From positions 62,001 to 126,000 of the forward strand of contig NZ_SOGJ01000022.1 of NCBI RefSeq assembly GCF_004402375.1: a stretch of 64,000 bases of DNA, in the 5' to 3' direction. The notes below the pieces were generated by a model. The model was not told the origin of the DNA. It did not search any database and saw only the letters and a program-made list of their open reading frames with translations. Positions 51,959 to 60,925 of the stretch are shown piece by piece. The first letter of the stretch is position 1. Every line of letters begins with the position of its first letter. Made by a program: the position numbers and the translations under genes. Source of the stretch: Cryobacterium breve. Lineage in GTDB: Bacteria; Actinomycetota; Actinomycetes; Actinomycetales; Microbacteriaceae.

Positions 51959-53908
51959 TCATCGAGGGGTCTTCGTCAGGGATTCGGGCCGTAACAACTC
52001 TATCCGCGCGGGCGACGGAGGTGACGCGGGTGACGGAGACGTGACCTGCTCGGAATACAGGCGCGCATAGACGCCGTCCGCGGCGAGCAGCTCGATGTGG
52101 GTTCCGCTCTCCACGATCCGGCCGGCGTCCACGACGAAGATGACATCGGCCGACACGATGGTCGAGAGCCGGTGCGCGATCGCGATGGTCGTGCGCCCCC
52201 GGGACGCTGTGTCCAGGGCCGCCTGAACGACACGCTCGGAAATGGCGTCGAGGGCGCTCGTGGCCTCGTCGAGGATGAGCACCTCCGGATCCTTGAGCAA
52301 CACCCGGGCGATGGCGATGCGCTGCTTTTCGCCGCCGGAGAGGCGGTAGCCGCGCTCCCCCACCATCGTGTCGTATCCGGCCGGGAAGGATGCGATGGTG
52401 TCATGAATGCTGGCCGACCGGGCCGCGGCCTCGAGTTCGGCATCCGTCGCCTCCGGTTTCGCGTAGCGGAGGTTCTCCGCGATGGTGGCGTGGAAGAGGT
52501 AGGTCTCCTGGCTGACGATGCCGATGTGGGAGACGAGGGACTGCTGCCGGAGGGCTCGCACGTCGACGCCGGAGAAGAGCACCCGGCCTACCGAGGCCTC
52601 GTAGAACCGGGGGATAAGGTAGGACACGGTGGTCTTGCCGGCGCCGGACGGGCCGACGAAAGCGGCGAACTGCCCCGGTTCGATCGTGAAGGAGACGGCG
52701 TTCAGGGTGGGGCGGGACTCCGTGCCGGTGTCCGGATAGGCGAAGGTGACCTGGTCGAAGGCGACCCGCCCAACCGCTTCTCCGGCCGTGGGCACGGGGG
52801 CTGCGTCCGGGGCGTCACTGATCTGCGGGGTGAGGTCGAGGTACTGGAAGATGCGCGCGAACAGGGCGCTCGAGGTCTGCAGGTCGAGGGCGACGCGCAT
52901 CAGTCCGAGAAGTGGGAACAGCAGGCGAGACTGCACGGTCGTGAAGGCCACGATCGTTCCGGCCGTGATGACGGTCGTGCCGCTGCCCATCAGCAGGCCG
53001 GCCGCGAGATAGACGATCGCGGGAATGCTGGAGAGGAAGATGCTGACCATCGCGAAGAACCACTGGCCACTCATCTGCTGACTGATCTGCAGCTTCACCT
53101 GGTTGGCGTTCTCGTCGGCGTACCGCCGGATCTCCGTTTGCTGCCGGGTGAAGCTCTTCGAGAGCAGGATGCCGGAAACGCTCAGCGTCTCCTGGGTGAT
53201 CGCTGTCATATCCGAGAGCGACTCCTGGGTTTTGGCCGCGATCCGGGCGCGCACCTGGCCGACCCGGCGCTGCGCGAAGACGAGCACGGGCATCAGGATC
53301 ACGGCCACGATGGCCAGTTGCCAGCTCAGCAGGAGCATGGCGACCAGGGCTGCCATCACGGTCACGGCGTTGCCCAGCAGGCTGGAGACGGTGTTGGTGA
53401 GCACGCTCGCGACGCCGCCCACGTCGTTCTGCAACCGGGACTGGATGACGCCCGTCTTCGTGCGGGTGAAGAAGCTCAGCTCCATCGCCTGCAGGTGCGT
53501 GAACAAGCGCACCCGCAGCGCACCCATCACCGAGTTGCCCACGGTGGCGGTGAGCCAGGTCTGCCAGACGCCGAGCAGTTGGGAACCCAGGTAGATGGCG
53601 ATCATCACGCCCACGAGCACGGCCAGGTGCTGCACGTTCGGGCTGCCGTCGGGCGGGAACAGCCCCTCGTCGAAGGCGCGCTGCACGAGCAGGGGCGGCA
53701 CCACCGACAGGCCGGCGCTGATGAGCACGAGCACAACAGTGACTGTGAGTGCCGCCCGGTGCGGTGCGAACAGGCCGATGATGCGGCGAAGCAGGTTCTG
53801 GATGCGGGGGGCTTCGGCGTTCTCGGCCCGCTGCGCCACGGCGTCGCCGCCGCTGACCCGGCCGCGCCGACCGCCGCCGCCGCCTCCACCGCCGTGCATT
53901 CCAGTCAT
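51959..53908 (-). CDS. ABC exporter (fused membrane and ATP-binding domains)
   Basis: The 649-residue half-transporter starts with a Gly-rich basic segment (MTGMHGGGGGGGGRRGR), then six membrane helices (about residues 55-340), then an ABC domain with GPSGAGKTT, LSGGEKQRIAIARVLL and LILDEATSALD. It works as a homodimer or with another half. Substrate unknown. TAGAGT lies 6 nt before the ATG. Its stop is 10 bp upstream of cbs, so it is apparently co-transcribed with cbs-metB. Confidence 0.92.
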   Translation of the reverse strand: MTGMHGGGGGGGGRRGRVSGGDAVAQRAENAEAPRIQNLLRRIIGLFAPHRAALTVTVVLVLISAGLSVVPPLLVQRAFDEGLFPPDGSPNVQHLAVLVGVMIAIYLGSQLLGVWQTWLTATVGNSVMGALRVRLFTHLQAMELSFFTRTKTGVIQSRLQNDVGGVASVLTNTVSSLLGNAVTVMAALVAMLLLSWQLAIVAVILMPVLVFAQRRVGQVRARIAAKTQESLSDMTAITQETLSVSGILLSKSFTRQQTEIRRYADENANQVKLQISQQMSGQWFFAMVSIFLSSIPAIVYLAAGLLMGSGTTVITAGTIVAFTTVQSRLLFPLLGLMRVALDLQTSSALFARIFQYLDLTPQISDAPDAAPVPTAGEAVGRVAFDQVTFAYPDTGTESRPTLNAVSFTIEPGQFAAFVGPSGAGKTTVSYLIPRFYEASVGRVLFSGVDVRALRQQSLVSHIGIVSQETYLFHATIAENLRYAKPEATDAELEAAARSASIHDTIASFPAGYDTMVGERGYRLSGGEKQRIAIARVLLKDPEVLILDEATSALDAISERVVQAALDTASRGRTTIAIAHRLSTIVSADVIFVVDAGRIVESGTHIELLAADGVYARLYSEQVTSPSPASPPSPARIELLRPESLTKTPR

Positions 53909-53914
53909 GAATTC

Positions 53915-53920
53915 ACTCTA
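53915..53920 (-). promoter_or_regulatory. Predicted leaderless -10 element of the ABC exporter gene
   Basis: Minus-strand TAGAGT, then GAATTC, then the ATG at 53908. Confidence 0.4.
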
Positions 53921-53954
53921 AACTCCTCCGCGGTGACCCCGCCCCGACACAAGT

Positions 53955-54012
53955 GTGCCCGTTCCGGACACCTGTTCCCCGGGTGGCGGGAACACGTGTC
54001 CGAAACGGGCAC
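53955..54012 (-). terminator. Long hairpin terminator of the alpha-glucoside ABC operon
   Basis: 25-bp arms (53955-53979 with 53988-54012), only two mismatches, 8-nt loop. Located 14 bp after the stop of the permease gene. Outer bases (GTGCCCGTTCCGG) recall the hairpin at 4977-5036. Confidence 0.8.
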
Positions 54013-54025
54013 AGTCGCTCAGCGG

Positions 54026-54997
54026 TTAGCCCTTGGTCGAGCCGGCCAGGAGGCCGCGCACGAAGTAGCGCTGCAGGGAGAAGAACACGAGCAGCGGAAC
54101 CAGGATCGAGATGAACGCGCCGGCCGTGAGCAGATGCCAGTCCTGACCGCGGCTGCCGGTGATCTCGGCCAGCAGCTTGGTCATCGGGGCGACCGCGCCG
54201 TCCGCGAAGATCAATGCCACCAGCAGGTCGTTCCAAACCCAGAGGAACTGGAAGATGGCGAAGGATGCGATCGCCGGCATGGTGAGCGGCAGCACGATCC
54301 GGAAGAAGATCTGCCCGTGCCCCGCGCCGTCGACCCGCGCCGCTTCGATGACGTCGGCGGGGATCTCCGACACGAAGTTGTGCAGCAGGTAGATGGCCAG
54401 CGGCAGGGCGAACATGGTGTGCGCGATCCACACCTGGGAGTAGCCGCCGGCGTCGCTGATGGCGGTGACCACCGGGATGCCGAAGATCTCACCCTGGGAG
54501 AAGAACTGCAGGAGCGGGACGAGGGCCATTTGCAGCGGAACGATCTGCAGCGCGAAGACCGCGATAAAGAGCACGTTCTTGCCGCGGAAGTCGATCCAGG
54601 CGAAAGCATAGGCGGCCAGGCTGGCCACGATCAGCGGCAGCAGCGTGGCGGGAAGGGTGATCGCGATCGAGTTGACGAACGCGCCGGCCAGGTTCAGCTG
54701 GCTGTTGCCGGCCTGCAGAACGTCACTGTAGTTGTCGAGGGTGAGACCCCAGTTCGAGAAAAGCGTCCACCAGCCGGTGGTGCGCACCTCCTGCGCCGGG
54801 CGGAACGAGGAGACGAACAGTCCGAAGGTCGGGATGGTCCAGAGCACGGCGATCACGAGGGCCGCGACGGTGGCGCCCCTGCTGGTCAGCCGCTTCTTGG
54901 TGCGCTTGGCCGCTGACGTTTCCTGGCGGCGTTCGCCGTGGCGGATCTGGCTCTTGGTGGCTTCGTCGGGGAGCTCAACCGGAAGTATCGCGCTCAT
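54026..54997 (-). CDS. aglG: Carbohydrate ABC permease (MalG/AglG type)
   Basis: The 323-residue permease has six membrane helices after a charged N-terminus, and the EAA loop EAARVDGAGHGQIFFRIVLP. The gene overlaps the first permease by 4 bp (ATGA). Together they form the CUT1 sugar channel with the binding protein at 56368. No ATPase gene is beside it, so a shared MsiK-type ATPase is expected. The Agl name is tentative. Confidence 0.85.
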   Translation of the reverse strand: MSAILPVELPDEATKSQIRHGERRQETSAAKRTKKRLTSRGATVAALVIAVLWTIPTFGLFVSSFRPAQEVRTTGWWTLFSNWGLTLDNYSDVLQAGNSQLNLAGAFVNSIAITLPATLLPLIVASLAAYAFAWIDFRGKNVLFIAVFALQIVPLQMALVPLLQFFSQGEIFGIPVVTAISDAGGYSQVWIAHTMFALPLAIYLLHNFVSEIPADVIEAARVDGAGHGQIFFRIVLPLTMPAIASFAIFQFLWVWNDLLVALIFADGAVAPMTKLLAEITGSRGQDWHLLTAGAFISILVPLLVFFSLQRYFVRGLLAGSTKG

Positions 54998-56127
54998 CGG
55001 ATTTCCCTCTGCTTCTGGATCTGGCGGGCGTTGTAGACGACAATCGGGAGCACCAGCAGGAATAGGATCACGGCGAAGGCCGCGGACCGGCCCTGCTCGA
55101 AGTTCTTGAACTGCGTGTACATCTCGTTCGCGATGACGCTGGTGTCGTTGGCGCCTGCGGTCATGGTCCGGACGATGTCGAAGACCTTGAGGGAGGCGAT
55201 GGAGATCGTCGTCAGCACAACGACCAGGGCACTGCGGATGCCGGGGACCGTCACGTTGGTGAACTTCTGCCAGGCGTTGGTGCCGTCGAGTTCGGCGGCC
55301 TCCATCTGCTCGGCGGGTACGCCCTTGATGGCCGCGGACAGCACGACCATGGCGAAACCGGTCTGCACCCAGATCAGGACGACGATCAGGAAGACGGTGT
55401 TCCACGGTGCGTTCGCGAGGAAGTCGACCGGCTGGCCCCCGAACCACACCACGACCTGGTTGAGCAGGCCGATCTGGTTCTGGTCGGCCGGGCGGGCGGT
55501 GTAGATGAAGCGCCAGATGATGGACGCTCCGACGAAGGAGATGGCCATGGGCATGAAGACCATGATCTTGAAGTACTTCTCACCGCGGCTCTTGTCGATG
55601 AAGACCGCGTAGGCCAGACCGGCGACCGTCGACACGAGCGGGGTGATGAGCACCCAGACGATCGTGTTGAGCACCGTGCGGATGGCCTCGGGCTGGGTGA
55701 ACACCCAGACGAAGTTGTCGAAGCCGATGAACTCGGTGCCGCGGGAGTTCATGAAGGCCTGCCCCGTGGTCTGGATGGTGGGGATGATGAGGCCGACGAC
55801 GAGGAGCAGGATGGCCGGTGAAAGGAATCCGAAGAGCTGGAAGAGGTAGCCGGCGCCGGCTCGCGACCGGTAGTCGACGATGAAGAAGACACCGCCGAGG
55901 ACGGCGGCCGCGGCGGTCGCCCACCAGTAGGATCCGGCGGCCAACAGAATGAGCATCGGAGCTGCGACGCAGACGGCGAGACGGATGACGGTGTAGACGG
56001 TCCCCTTGCGCGGTGCGATCTCGACGAAGAACAGGATCGCGGCCACCAGGGCCACGAACGCGAGAATGATGATGGGGACTTGCACCAGGGGCGGCAAGTC
56101 AGCCAGCCAGGCAAGGAATGCCGACAT
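54994..56127 (-). CDS. aglF: Carbohydrate ABC permease (MalF/AglF type)
   Basis: The 377-residue permease has an extended N-terminal part with three extra helices (LAWLADLPPLVQVPIIILAF; then GTVYTVIRLAVCVAAPMLIL), as in AglF-type alpha-glucoside permeases, and the EAA loop EAAELDGTNAWQKFTNVTVP. Coupled to the downstream permease. The gap to the binding-protein gene (240 bp) holds the octamer repeat. Confidence 0.85.
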   Translation of the reverse strand: MSAFLAWLADLPPLVQVPIIILAFVALVAAILFFVEIAPRKGTVYTVIRLAVCVAAPMLILLAAGSYWWATAAAAVLGGVFFIVDYRSRAGAGYLFQLFGFLSPAILLLVVGLIIPTIQTTGQAFMNSRGTEFIGFDNFVWVFTQPEAIRTVLNTIVWVLITPLVSTVAGLAYAVFIDKSRGEKYFKIMVFMPMAISFVGASIIWRFIYTARPADQNQIGLLNQVVVWFGGQPVDFLANAPWNTVFLIVVLIWVQTGFAMVVLSAAIKGVPAEQMEAAELDGTNAWQKFTNVTVPGIRSALVVVLTTISIASLKVFDIVRTMTAGANDTSVIANEMYTQFKNFEQGRSAAFAVILFLLVLPIVVYNARQIQKQREIR

Positions 56128-56162
56128 GTGAAACCTCTCGAGTACGACTGCGGACTCACAGT

Positions 56163-56194
56163 GTTCGCTGGTGGGGCGGTTCGCTGGTGGGGCG
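56163..56194. repeat. Two tandem 16-bp repeats
   Basis: TTCGCTGGTGGGGCGG occurs twice in a row at about 56163-56194, in the region between the permease start and the octamer array. Confidence 0.75.
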
Positions 56195-56282
56195 GAAAAC
56201 TACCGCCACGGTACACCAGCAGGGGGGCGGGTCGCCCGTTTTCAAGGCAGGCGACCCGCACCGTCAGTGCTGTTACTGCACG

Positions 56283-56330
56283 TGCTTCAGTGCTTCAGTG
56301 CTTCAGTGCTTCAGTGCTTCAGTGCTTCAG
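56283..56330. repeat. Six tandem copies of an octamer (TGCTTCAG)
   Basis: Perfect repeats at 56283, 56291, 56299, 56307, 56315 and 56323, followed by degenerate TGCTGGTAG/TGCTGGCAT. Lies between the stop of the binding-protein gene (56368) and the permease gene, within the operon. Confidence 0.95.
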
Positions 56331-56367
56331 TGCTGGTAGTGCTGGCATTGCTGGTGACCGATCGGGA

Positions 56368-57684
56368 CTAGGTGGACGGCCAGCCGGCTTCGATGCTGGT
56401 GAGCACCTCGTCGGTCGACGTGCCGTTGACCCAGTTGACCATTCCCTTCCAGAAGGTGCCGGCGCCCACGGAGCCGGGCATCAGGTCGGAACCGTCGAAG
56501 CGGAAGGTGGTTTCCGGGTCCTGAAGGATCTTGATGGCTTCCTGAAGGATCGGGCTCTTCGCGTTGGCCGGGTCAAGACCCGAGTTGGCGCTGATGACTC
56601 CACCGAGGCTGACGCGGCTGTTGGCCCAGTCATCGCTGGAGAGGTATTCCTGAACGGCCTGGGTGTCGGCGTCGTCAGCGAAGGCGGCGACGATCTCGCC
56701 ACCACCGGTCACGGCCTGGCTGCCTGCCTCTTCACCCGGGGTGATGAAGGCCCAGACGTCACCGTCGGGACCGACTTCGCCACCGGCATCCGTGATGAAG
56801 CCGTCGAAGAAGGATGCCTGGTGGTGCAGCGCGCAGGTTCCATCGGCGAGCGGGGTGGCCACGTCACCGAACGGCGTGCTGTTGATCGAGCGGACATCGC
56901 CGAATGCGGCGTTGACGTAGGCCGGGTTCAGCAGGATCTCCCCGACGGAGTCGAAGGCGGACTTGATCGCGGGGTCCGTGAAGGGGATGTCGTTGGCAAC
57001 CCACTTGTCGTAGGTCTCCGCGCCGGCCTGACGCAGGACGAGGTCTTCGACCCAGTCCGTGCCCGGCCAGCCGCTGGCGTCGCCCGAGCCGAATCCGGCG
57101 CACCACGGGGCGGTGCCGGTCTTCTCCTGGATGGTCTTGGTCACCGCGAGGAGGTCGTCCCAGGTCTCGGGAACTTCGACACCCCACTCCGTGAACTTGG
57201 CCGGGGAGTACCAGACGAAGCCCTTGACGCTGGCCATCAGCGGCGCGCCGTAGAACGTGTCACCGACCGTGCCGTAGGCCTTCCAGTCCGCGGACCAGAA
57301 CTCGTCGACGTTGTCTTCGACGGCTTTCGGGGCGGGCTTGAGGTAGTCGCGGCTGGCAAGGTCGGCCATCAGTCCGGGCTGCGGGAAGATCGCGATGTCC
57401 GGAGCGTTTCCGCCCTGGGCGCGGATGGCGATCTGGGTTTCGAACTCCTTTGAGGCTTCGTACTGGATGTCGATGTTGTTCTCTTCTTCCCAAGCCGCCC
57501 AGGACTCTTCGAGAAGCTTGGCCTCGGTGTCACCGATGGTGCCGTAGACGCTGACGGAACCGTCACCTTCCGCGCCGGCCTCGGAGTTCGTGGTGCCGGG
57601 ACCGCCGGAACAACCGGCCAGGGTCAAACCGGCTATCGCCGCAATAGCGATGGGTGCTGTGAGACGGCGGTGGAATGACCGCAT
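56368..57684 (-). CDS. aglE: Sugar ABC binding lipoprotein (AglE-type)
   Basis: The 438-residue protein has a lipobox TLAGCSGG (Cys about 25) and the extracellular solute-binding family 1 pattern: VSVYGTIGDTEAKLLEESWAAWEEE, APDIAIFPQPGLMADLA, GAPLMASVKGFVWYSPAKF and PWCAGFGSGDASGWPGTDWVED. The last segment is typical of alpha-glucoside (AglE-type) binding proteins. The ATG at 57684 has GAGGAGG. It is first in the operon; two identical operators lie upstream. Confidence 0.9.
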   Translation of the reverse strand: MRSFHRRLTAPIAIAAIAGLTLAGCSGGPGTTNSEAGAEGDGSVSVYGTIGDTEAKLLEESWAAWEEENNIDIQYEASKEFETQIAIRAQGGNAPDIAIFPQPGLMADLASRDYLKPAPKAVEDNVDEFWSADWKAYGTVGDTFYGAPLMASVKGFVWYSPAKFTEWGVEVPETWDDLLAVTKTIQEKTGTAPWCAGFGSGDASGWPGTDWVEDLVLRQAGAETYDKWVANDIPFTDPAIKSAFDSVGEILLNPAYVNAAFGDVRSINSTPFGDVATPLADGTCALHHQASFFDGFITDAGGEVGPDGDVWAFITPGEEAGSQAVTGGGEIVAAFADDADTQAVQEYLSSDDWANSRVSLGGVISANSGLDPANAKSPILQEAIKILQDPETTFRFDGSDLMPGSVGAGTFWKGMVNWVNGTSTDEVLTSIEAGWPST

Positions 57685-57781
57685 TTTTCCTCCTCGTTGA
57701 GTGATGGCGGTGTGCGAAAGGAATTCCCCAGGACACCGAGGTGCTGCAGGTGCTGCTTGTGTGCTGAAAACGATCAGATAA

Positions 57782-57793
57782 GGAACCGGTTCC
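57782..57793. promoter_or_regulatory. LacI operator 1 (GGAACCGGTTCC)
   Basis: A perfect 12-bp palindrome, 98 bp upstream of the binding-protein gene start. The identical sequence recurs at 57925-57936. Confidence 0.85.
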
Positions 57794-57924
57794 ACACGAC
57801 AAGCTACGGCACCGACAAGCGAATCGCAAGACCGTCTTTGTCACGGAATGGCCAAGATCGCGCTCCCCTGGAAGAGGTTCGTCGCCGAGCGCCGTGCATC
57901 GCCGCCAAATCAGGCACATTTCAT

Positions 57925-57936
57925 GGAACCGGTTCC
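57925..57936. promoter_or_regulatory. LacI operator 2 (GGAACCGGTTCC)
   Basis: Identical palindrome to operator 1, framed by T/A (TGGAACCGGTTCCA), 56 bp upstream of the divergent lacI start. The 143-bp spacing allows DNA looping. Confidence 0.85.
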
Positions 57937-57992
57937 AGCGACGGCCCGAGAGCTGTACAGTAATCGGAACGGATCCAAGGGCGGAGGCTGGA

Positions 57993-59027
57993 ATGAGCGC
58001 AATCGCGGATGTCGCACGCCTCGCCGGCGTTGCGAAGGCCACCGCATCTCGGGCACTGAGCGGTCGGGGCTATGTGTCGGAGGAGACCCGGCGCAAGGTC
58101 ATTGAGGCAGCCCGGGAGATCGGCTACGTTGCCTCCCCGAATGCCGCCAGCCTGGTCACGGGACGCACCAAGAGTATCGGGGTGATCATTCCGTTCATCA
58201 GCCGCTGGTTCTTCTCCGAGGTGTTGGAGAGCATGGAGCAGGCACTGCTGGACGAGGGGTACGACATGACCCTCTACAATCTGCCGGCCCCCTCCCCGGA
58301 GCGGGAACGGGTATTCGACTACTTCCTGGCCCGCAAGCGGTTCGACGGCGTGATCTCGGTGGGAGTGGCCCTCAGTGACGACGAAGTCACTCTGCTGCAC
58401 CGCCTGGGCCGACCGCTCGTGGGCATCGGCGGCCCGATCCGCGGCGTGCACACGATCGCCATCGACGACGTGGCCAGCGCCCGGCTCGCGACGAAGCACC
58501 TCCTCAGCCTCGGCCACACCGAGATCGTGCACATCGGCGGGAGCAAGGAAGACGAAATGGACTTCCAGGTGCACAGCAACCGGCTCACCGGGTTCTACTC
58601 CGCCATGCGGGAGGCCGGTCTACTGCCCGAGGGGTCCGGCTCGTTCTACGCCTGCGAATTCACGATGCCTGGCGGCTACGAGGTGGGATTGGCCGTTTTC
58701 GGCGACCCCCGAACGCGTCCCACCGCAGTCTTCGCCGCGAGCGACGAGATCGCCATCGGGCTGATCGTCGCCGCACGGGAGTTGGGCATTCAGGTGCCGG
58801 CGGACCTGTCCGTGATCGGTATCGACGGGCATCCGTATGCCGACATGTTCCGGTTGACGACGATCGAGCAGCACCCCCGGCGGCAGGGCCGCCTGGCGGT
58901 GCTCTCACTCCTGGCCGAACTGGAGACGCCCACGCCGGGCGAGGAAGACGAGCACCTCACGGTGCTGCCGACGAACCTGGTCATCCGCTCGAGCACGAGC
59001 GGGCCGAGGCCGCCGCACGGAGCCTGA
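57993..59027 (+). CDS. aglR: LacI-family regulator of the alpha-glucoside ABC operon
   Basis: The 344-residue regulator starts MSAIADVARLAGVAKATASRALSGRGYVSEETRRKV, a LacI HTH with its hinge, and has a sugar-sensing C-terminal domain (VIIPFISRWFFSEVLES, FAASDEIAIGLI, VIGIDGHPYADMF). It is divergent from the sugar ABC operon, with two identical operators between. GGAGG lies 6 nt before the ATG. Confidence 0.92.
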   Translation: MSAIADVARLAGVAKATASRALSGRGYVSEETRRKVIEAAREIGYVASPNAASLVTGRTKSIGVIIPFISRWFFSEVLESMEQALLDEGYDMTLYNLPAPSPERERVFDYFLARKRFDGVISVGVALSDDEVTLLHRLGRPLVGIGGPIRGVHTIAIDDVASARLATKHLLSLGHTEIVHIGGSKEDEMDFQVHSNRLTGFYSAMREAGLLPEGSGSFYACEFTMPGGYEVGLAVFGDPRTRPTAVFAASDEIAIGLIVAARELGIQVPADLSVIGIDGHPYADMFRLTTIEQHPRRQGRLAVLSLLAELETPTPGEEDEHLTVLPTNLVIRSSTSGPRPPHGA

Positions 59028-59070
59028 CCGGCCGCCGGGCGACTCCCTGGTCGGCCTCGGACGGCCCCCG

Positions 59071-60309
59071 TCAGCTGTCCCCGGAGCCGATGGCAGCGGC
59101 CTCCTCGAGCCCGCTGAGACCGGCGACCGCTCCGTTCACTCGGCCGAGGTGGGAGTGGCCGAGGATCAGGATAAGCACGGCCACGACAACGGCCCCGGCC
59201 GCCGCGAGGAAGGGCGTCGCGGGCCCGACTGCTGCCGCGAGCAGCGTCGCGGCCGGCGGCGCGATGGCCCCGCCGAGGAAGCGCACCCCGGAGTAGGAGG
59301 AGGACGCCACCGCTCGAGGAAGGTCGGTTGCCTCCATGACGCATTCGGTCAGCACGGTGTTGAGCACGCCGAGGAGCAGCCCGCCGGCAATCACGCAGGC
59401 CACCAGCCCGACGGCGGACGCGACGAACACGCCCGCTGCGACCAGGTCGAGCGCCAACAGCGGAAGCACGATCCAGAGCACGCGCGTGCGCGGCATCCGC
59501 CTGGTCAGCGCGGGAGCAACCCCGACCGACGTGACCGCGAGGGCGACACCCCAGCCGAAGAAGACGAGGCCGAGGGTGCGCGCATCGGCGAGCCCGAGCG
59601 GCACGAGGGCGAAGGGGGTATAGGCGAGGAGCACGAAGAACCCGATGTTGTAGAAGAAGGCCGCGGCGGCCAGAACCCTCAGTCCCGGGTGCGCGAGCGC
59701 ACGGAACGGCGCCGACAGCCGAATCGGCTCCGGGCGGGCGGGTTCCCGCTTCAGCATCACGACAATGGCCACGAATCCGACGGCCATCAATGTGGCGCTG
59801 CCGAAGAACGGGCCCCGCCAGCTCAGACTGCCCAGCACCCCGCCGAGCAGCGGCCCGATGGCGATGCCGAGCCCCAGCGCCGCTTCGTAGAGGATGATCG
59901 CCGACGACGTGCCGCCCGCGGCAGCCCCGACGATCGTGGCCAGCGCGGTGGAAATGAACAGCGCATTGCCCAGTCCCCAGCCCGCGCGGAACCCGATGAC
60001 CGATTCGACGCTCTGCGAGAGGCCTGCGGCCGCCGCGAAGACGATGATCAAGGCCAGCCCGATCAAGAGAGTGCGCTTGGCGCCGATGCGGCTGGACAAC
60101 CAGCTGGTGAAGAACATTGCGATCCCGGTGACCAGCAGGTAGCTGGTGAACAGCATCTCCGTCTCGGTGGAAGAGGCCTGCAGATCCCGCGCGATCGCCG
60201 GAAGGATGGGATCGACCAGGCCGATGCCCATGAATGCGATGACGCAGGCGAATGCAACCGCCCAGACCGCGGTCGGCTGGTGCAGGATGCTGCGCTCTGG
60301 ACGGCTCAT
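59071..60309 (-). CDS. MFS exporter, co-transcribed with its MarR regulator
   Basis: The 412-residue protein has 12 membrane helices and the MFS motif A SRIGAKRTLLIG after helix 2. GFMGIGLVDPILPAIA (helix 1) and FRAGWGLGNALFIS (helix 4, antiporter motif) suggest a drug-resistance (DHA1) member. It overlaps the MarR gene by 4 bp (ATGA), so both are translated together. Confidence 0.9.
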   Translation of the reverse strand: MSRPERSILHQPTAVWAVAFACVIAFMGIGLVDPILPAIARDLQASSTETEMLFTSYLLVTGIAMFFTSWLSSRIGAKRTLLIGLALIIVFAAAAGLSQSVESVIGFRAGWGLGNALFISTALATIVGAAAGGTSSAIILYEAALGLGIAIGPLLGGVLGSLSWRGPFFGSATLMAVGFVAIVVMLKREPARPEPIRLSAPFRALAHPGLRVLAAAAFFYNIGFFVLLAYTPFALVPLGLADARTLGLVFFGWGVALAVTSVGVAPALTRRMPRTRVLWIVLPLLALDLVAAGVFVASAVGLVACVIAGGLLLGVLNTVLTECVMEATDLPRAVASSSYSGVRFLGGAIAPPAATLLAAAVGPATPFLAAAGAVVVAVLILILGHSHLGRVNGAVAGLSGLEEAAAIGSGDS

Positions 60310-60776
60310 GCCGGTACCCCGTCGGCGGCGAGTTCCCTGCGATCGCCAACTTCGGTGCGATCGACGCGGTCGCGCAGGATGCCGATCATGCGTTCAAGGG
60401 TCTCGATGTCGGCGGTCGGCAGATCCGCGAACGCCGGGAGCAGTGCCAGGCCCAGCCGGCGGCGCCAGTCGGTGAGCGCAGCCTCACCTGCCGGCGTGAT
60501 CGACGTGAGAGCAACCCGAGCATCGAGCGGGTCGGGCTGCCGGGTGGTCCAGCCTCGCGCGGCCAGGTGGCTGACGAGCTTGGTGGCGGTGGGCTGCGAC
60601 ACCCGGCTGCGCACCGCGAGGTCACCCAGCCGCATAGGGCCGGTCTGGCGAAGAACGCTCAGGGTGCGCCAGATGGCGGGAGATTCGGAATCGTGCGCCG
60701 CGTAGGCAGCCAGACGGGTGAGCCGGTGGTTGACCGTGATCAGGTCACCCAGGATTTCGGAGAGGGCAGCAGGCAT
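60306..60776 (-). CDS. MarR-family repressor of the MFS operon
   Basis: The 156-residue winged-helix regulator has MRLGDLAVRSRVSQPTATKLVSHLAARGW and DARVALTSITPAGEAAL (wing). Its ATG is preceded by TATACT and 6 nt, predicting a leaderless mRNA. A 21-bp perfect palindrome just upstream is its probable operator. Confidence 0.92.
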   Translation of the reverse strand: MPAALSEILGDLITVNHRLTRLAAYAAHDSESPAIWRTLSVLRQTGPMRLGDLAVRSRVSQPTATKLVSHLAARGWTTRQPDPLDARVALTSITPAGEAALTDWRRRLGLALLPAFADLPTADIETLERMIGILRDRVDRTEVGDRRELAADGVPA

Positions 60777-60782
60777 CCGTCG

Positions 60783-60808
60783 AGTATATACATAGCCGGG
60801 CTATGTAT
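60783..60808 (-). promoter_or_regulatory. marR promoter and 21-bp palindromic operator
   Basis: Perfect palindrome ATACATAGCC-G-GGCTATGTAT (60788-60808) touches the -10 TATACT (60783-60788), placed 6 nt before the ATG at 60776. A bound repressor would block the promoter of marR-MFS. Confidence 0.75.
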
Positions 60809-60827
60809 TGTACCGGCCTTAACGACA

Positions 60828-60860
60828 GAAGGCGTCGCATCCGTTGGATGCGACGCCTTC
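60828..60860 (-). terminator. Terminator of rplJL
   Basis: A 15-bp perfect stem (60828-60842 with 60846-60860) and loop GTT, 66 bp after the rplL stop, before the marR promoter. Confidence 0.85.
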
Positions 60861-60925
60861 TTCGTCTTGACGGCTTGCGCCGTCACGCATTCTCGAAGAG
60901 AACAGAACCCCTTGCGGGGCCCCGA

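Noticed and set aside
52097-54916. 939-codon plus-strand frame
   Set aside because: Antisense to the ABC exporter and a permease, both certain; no domain.
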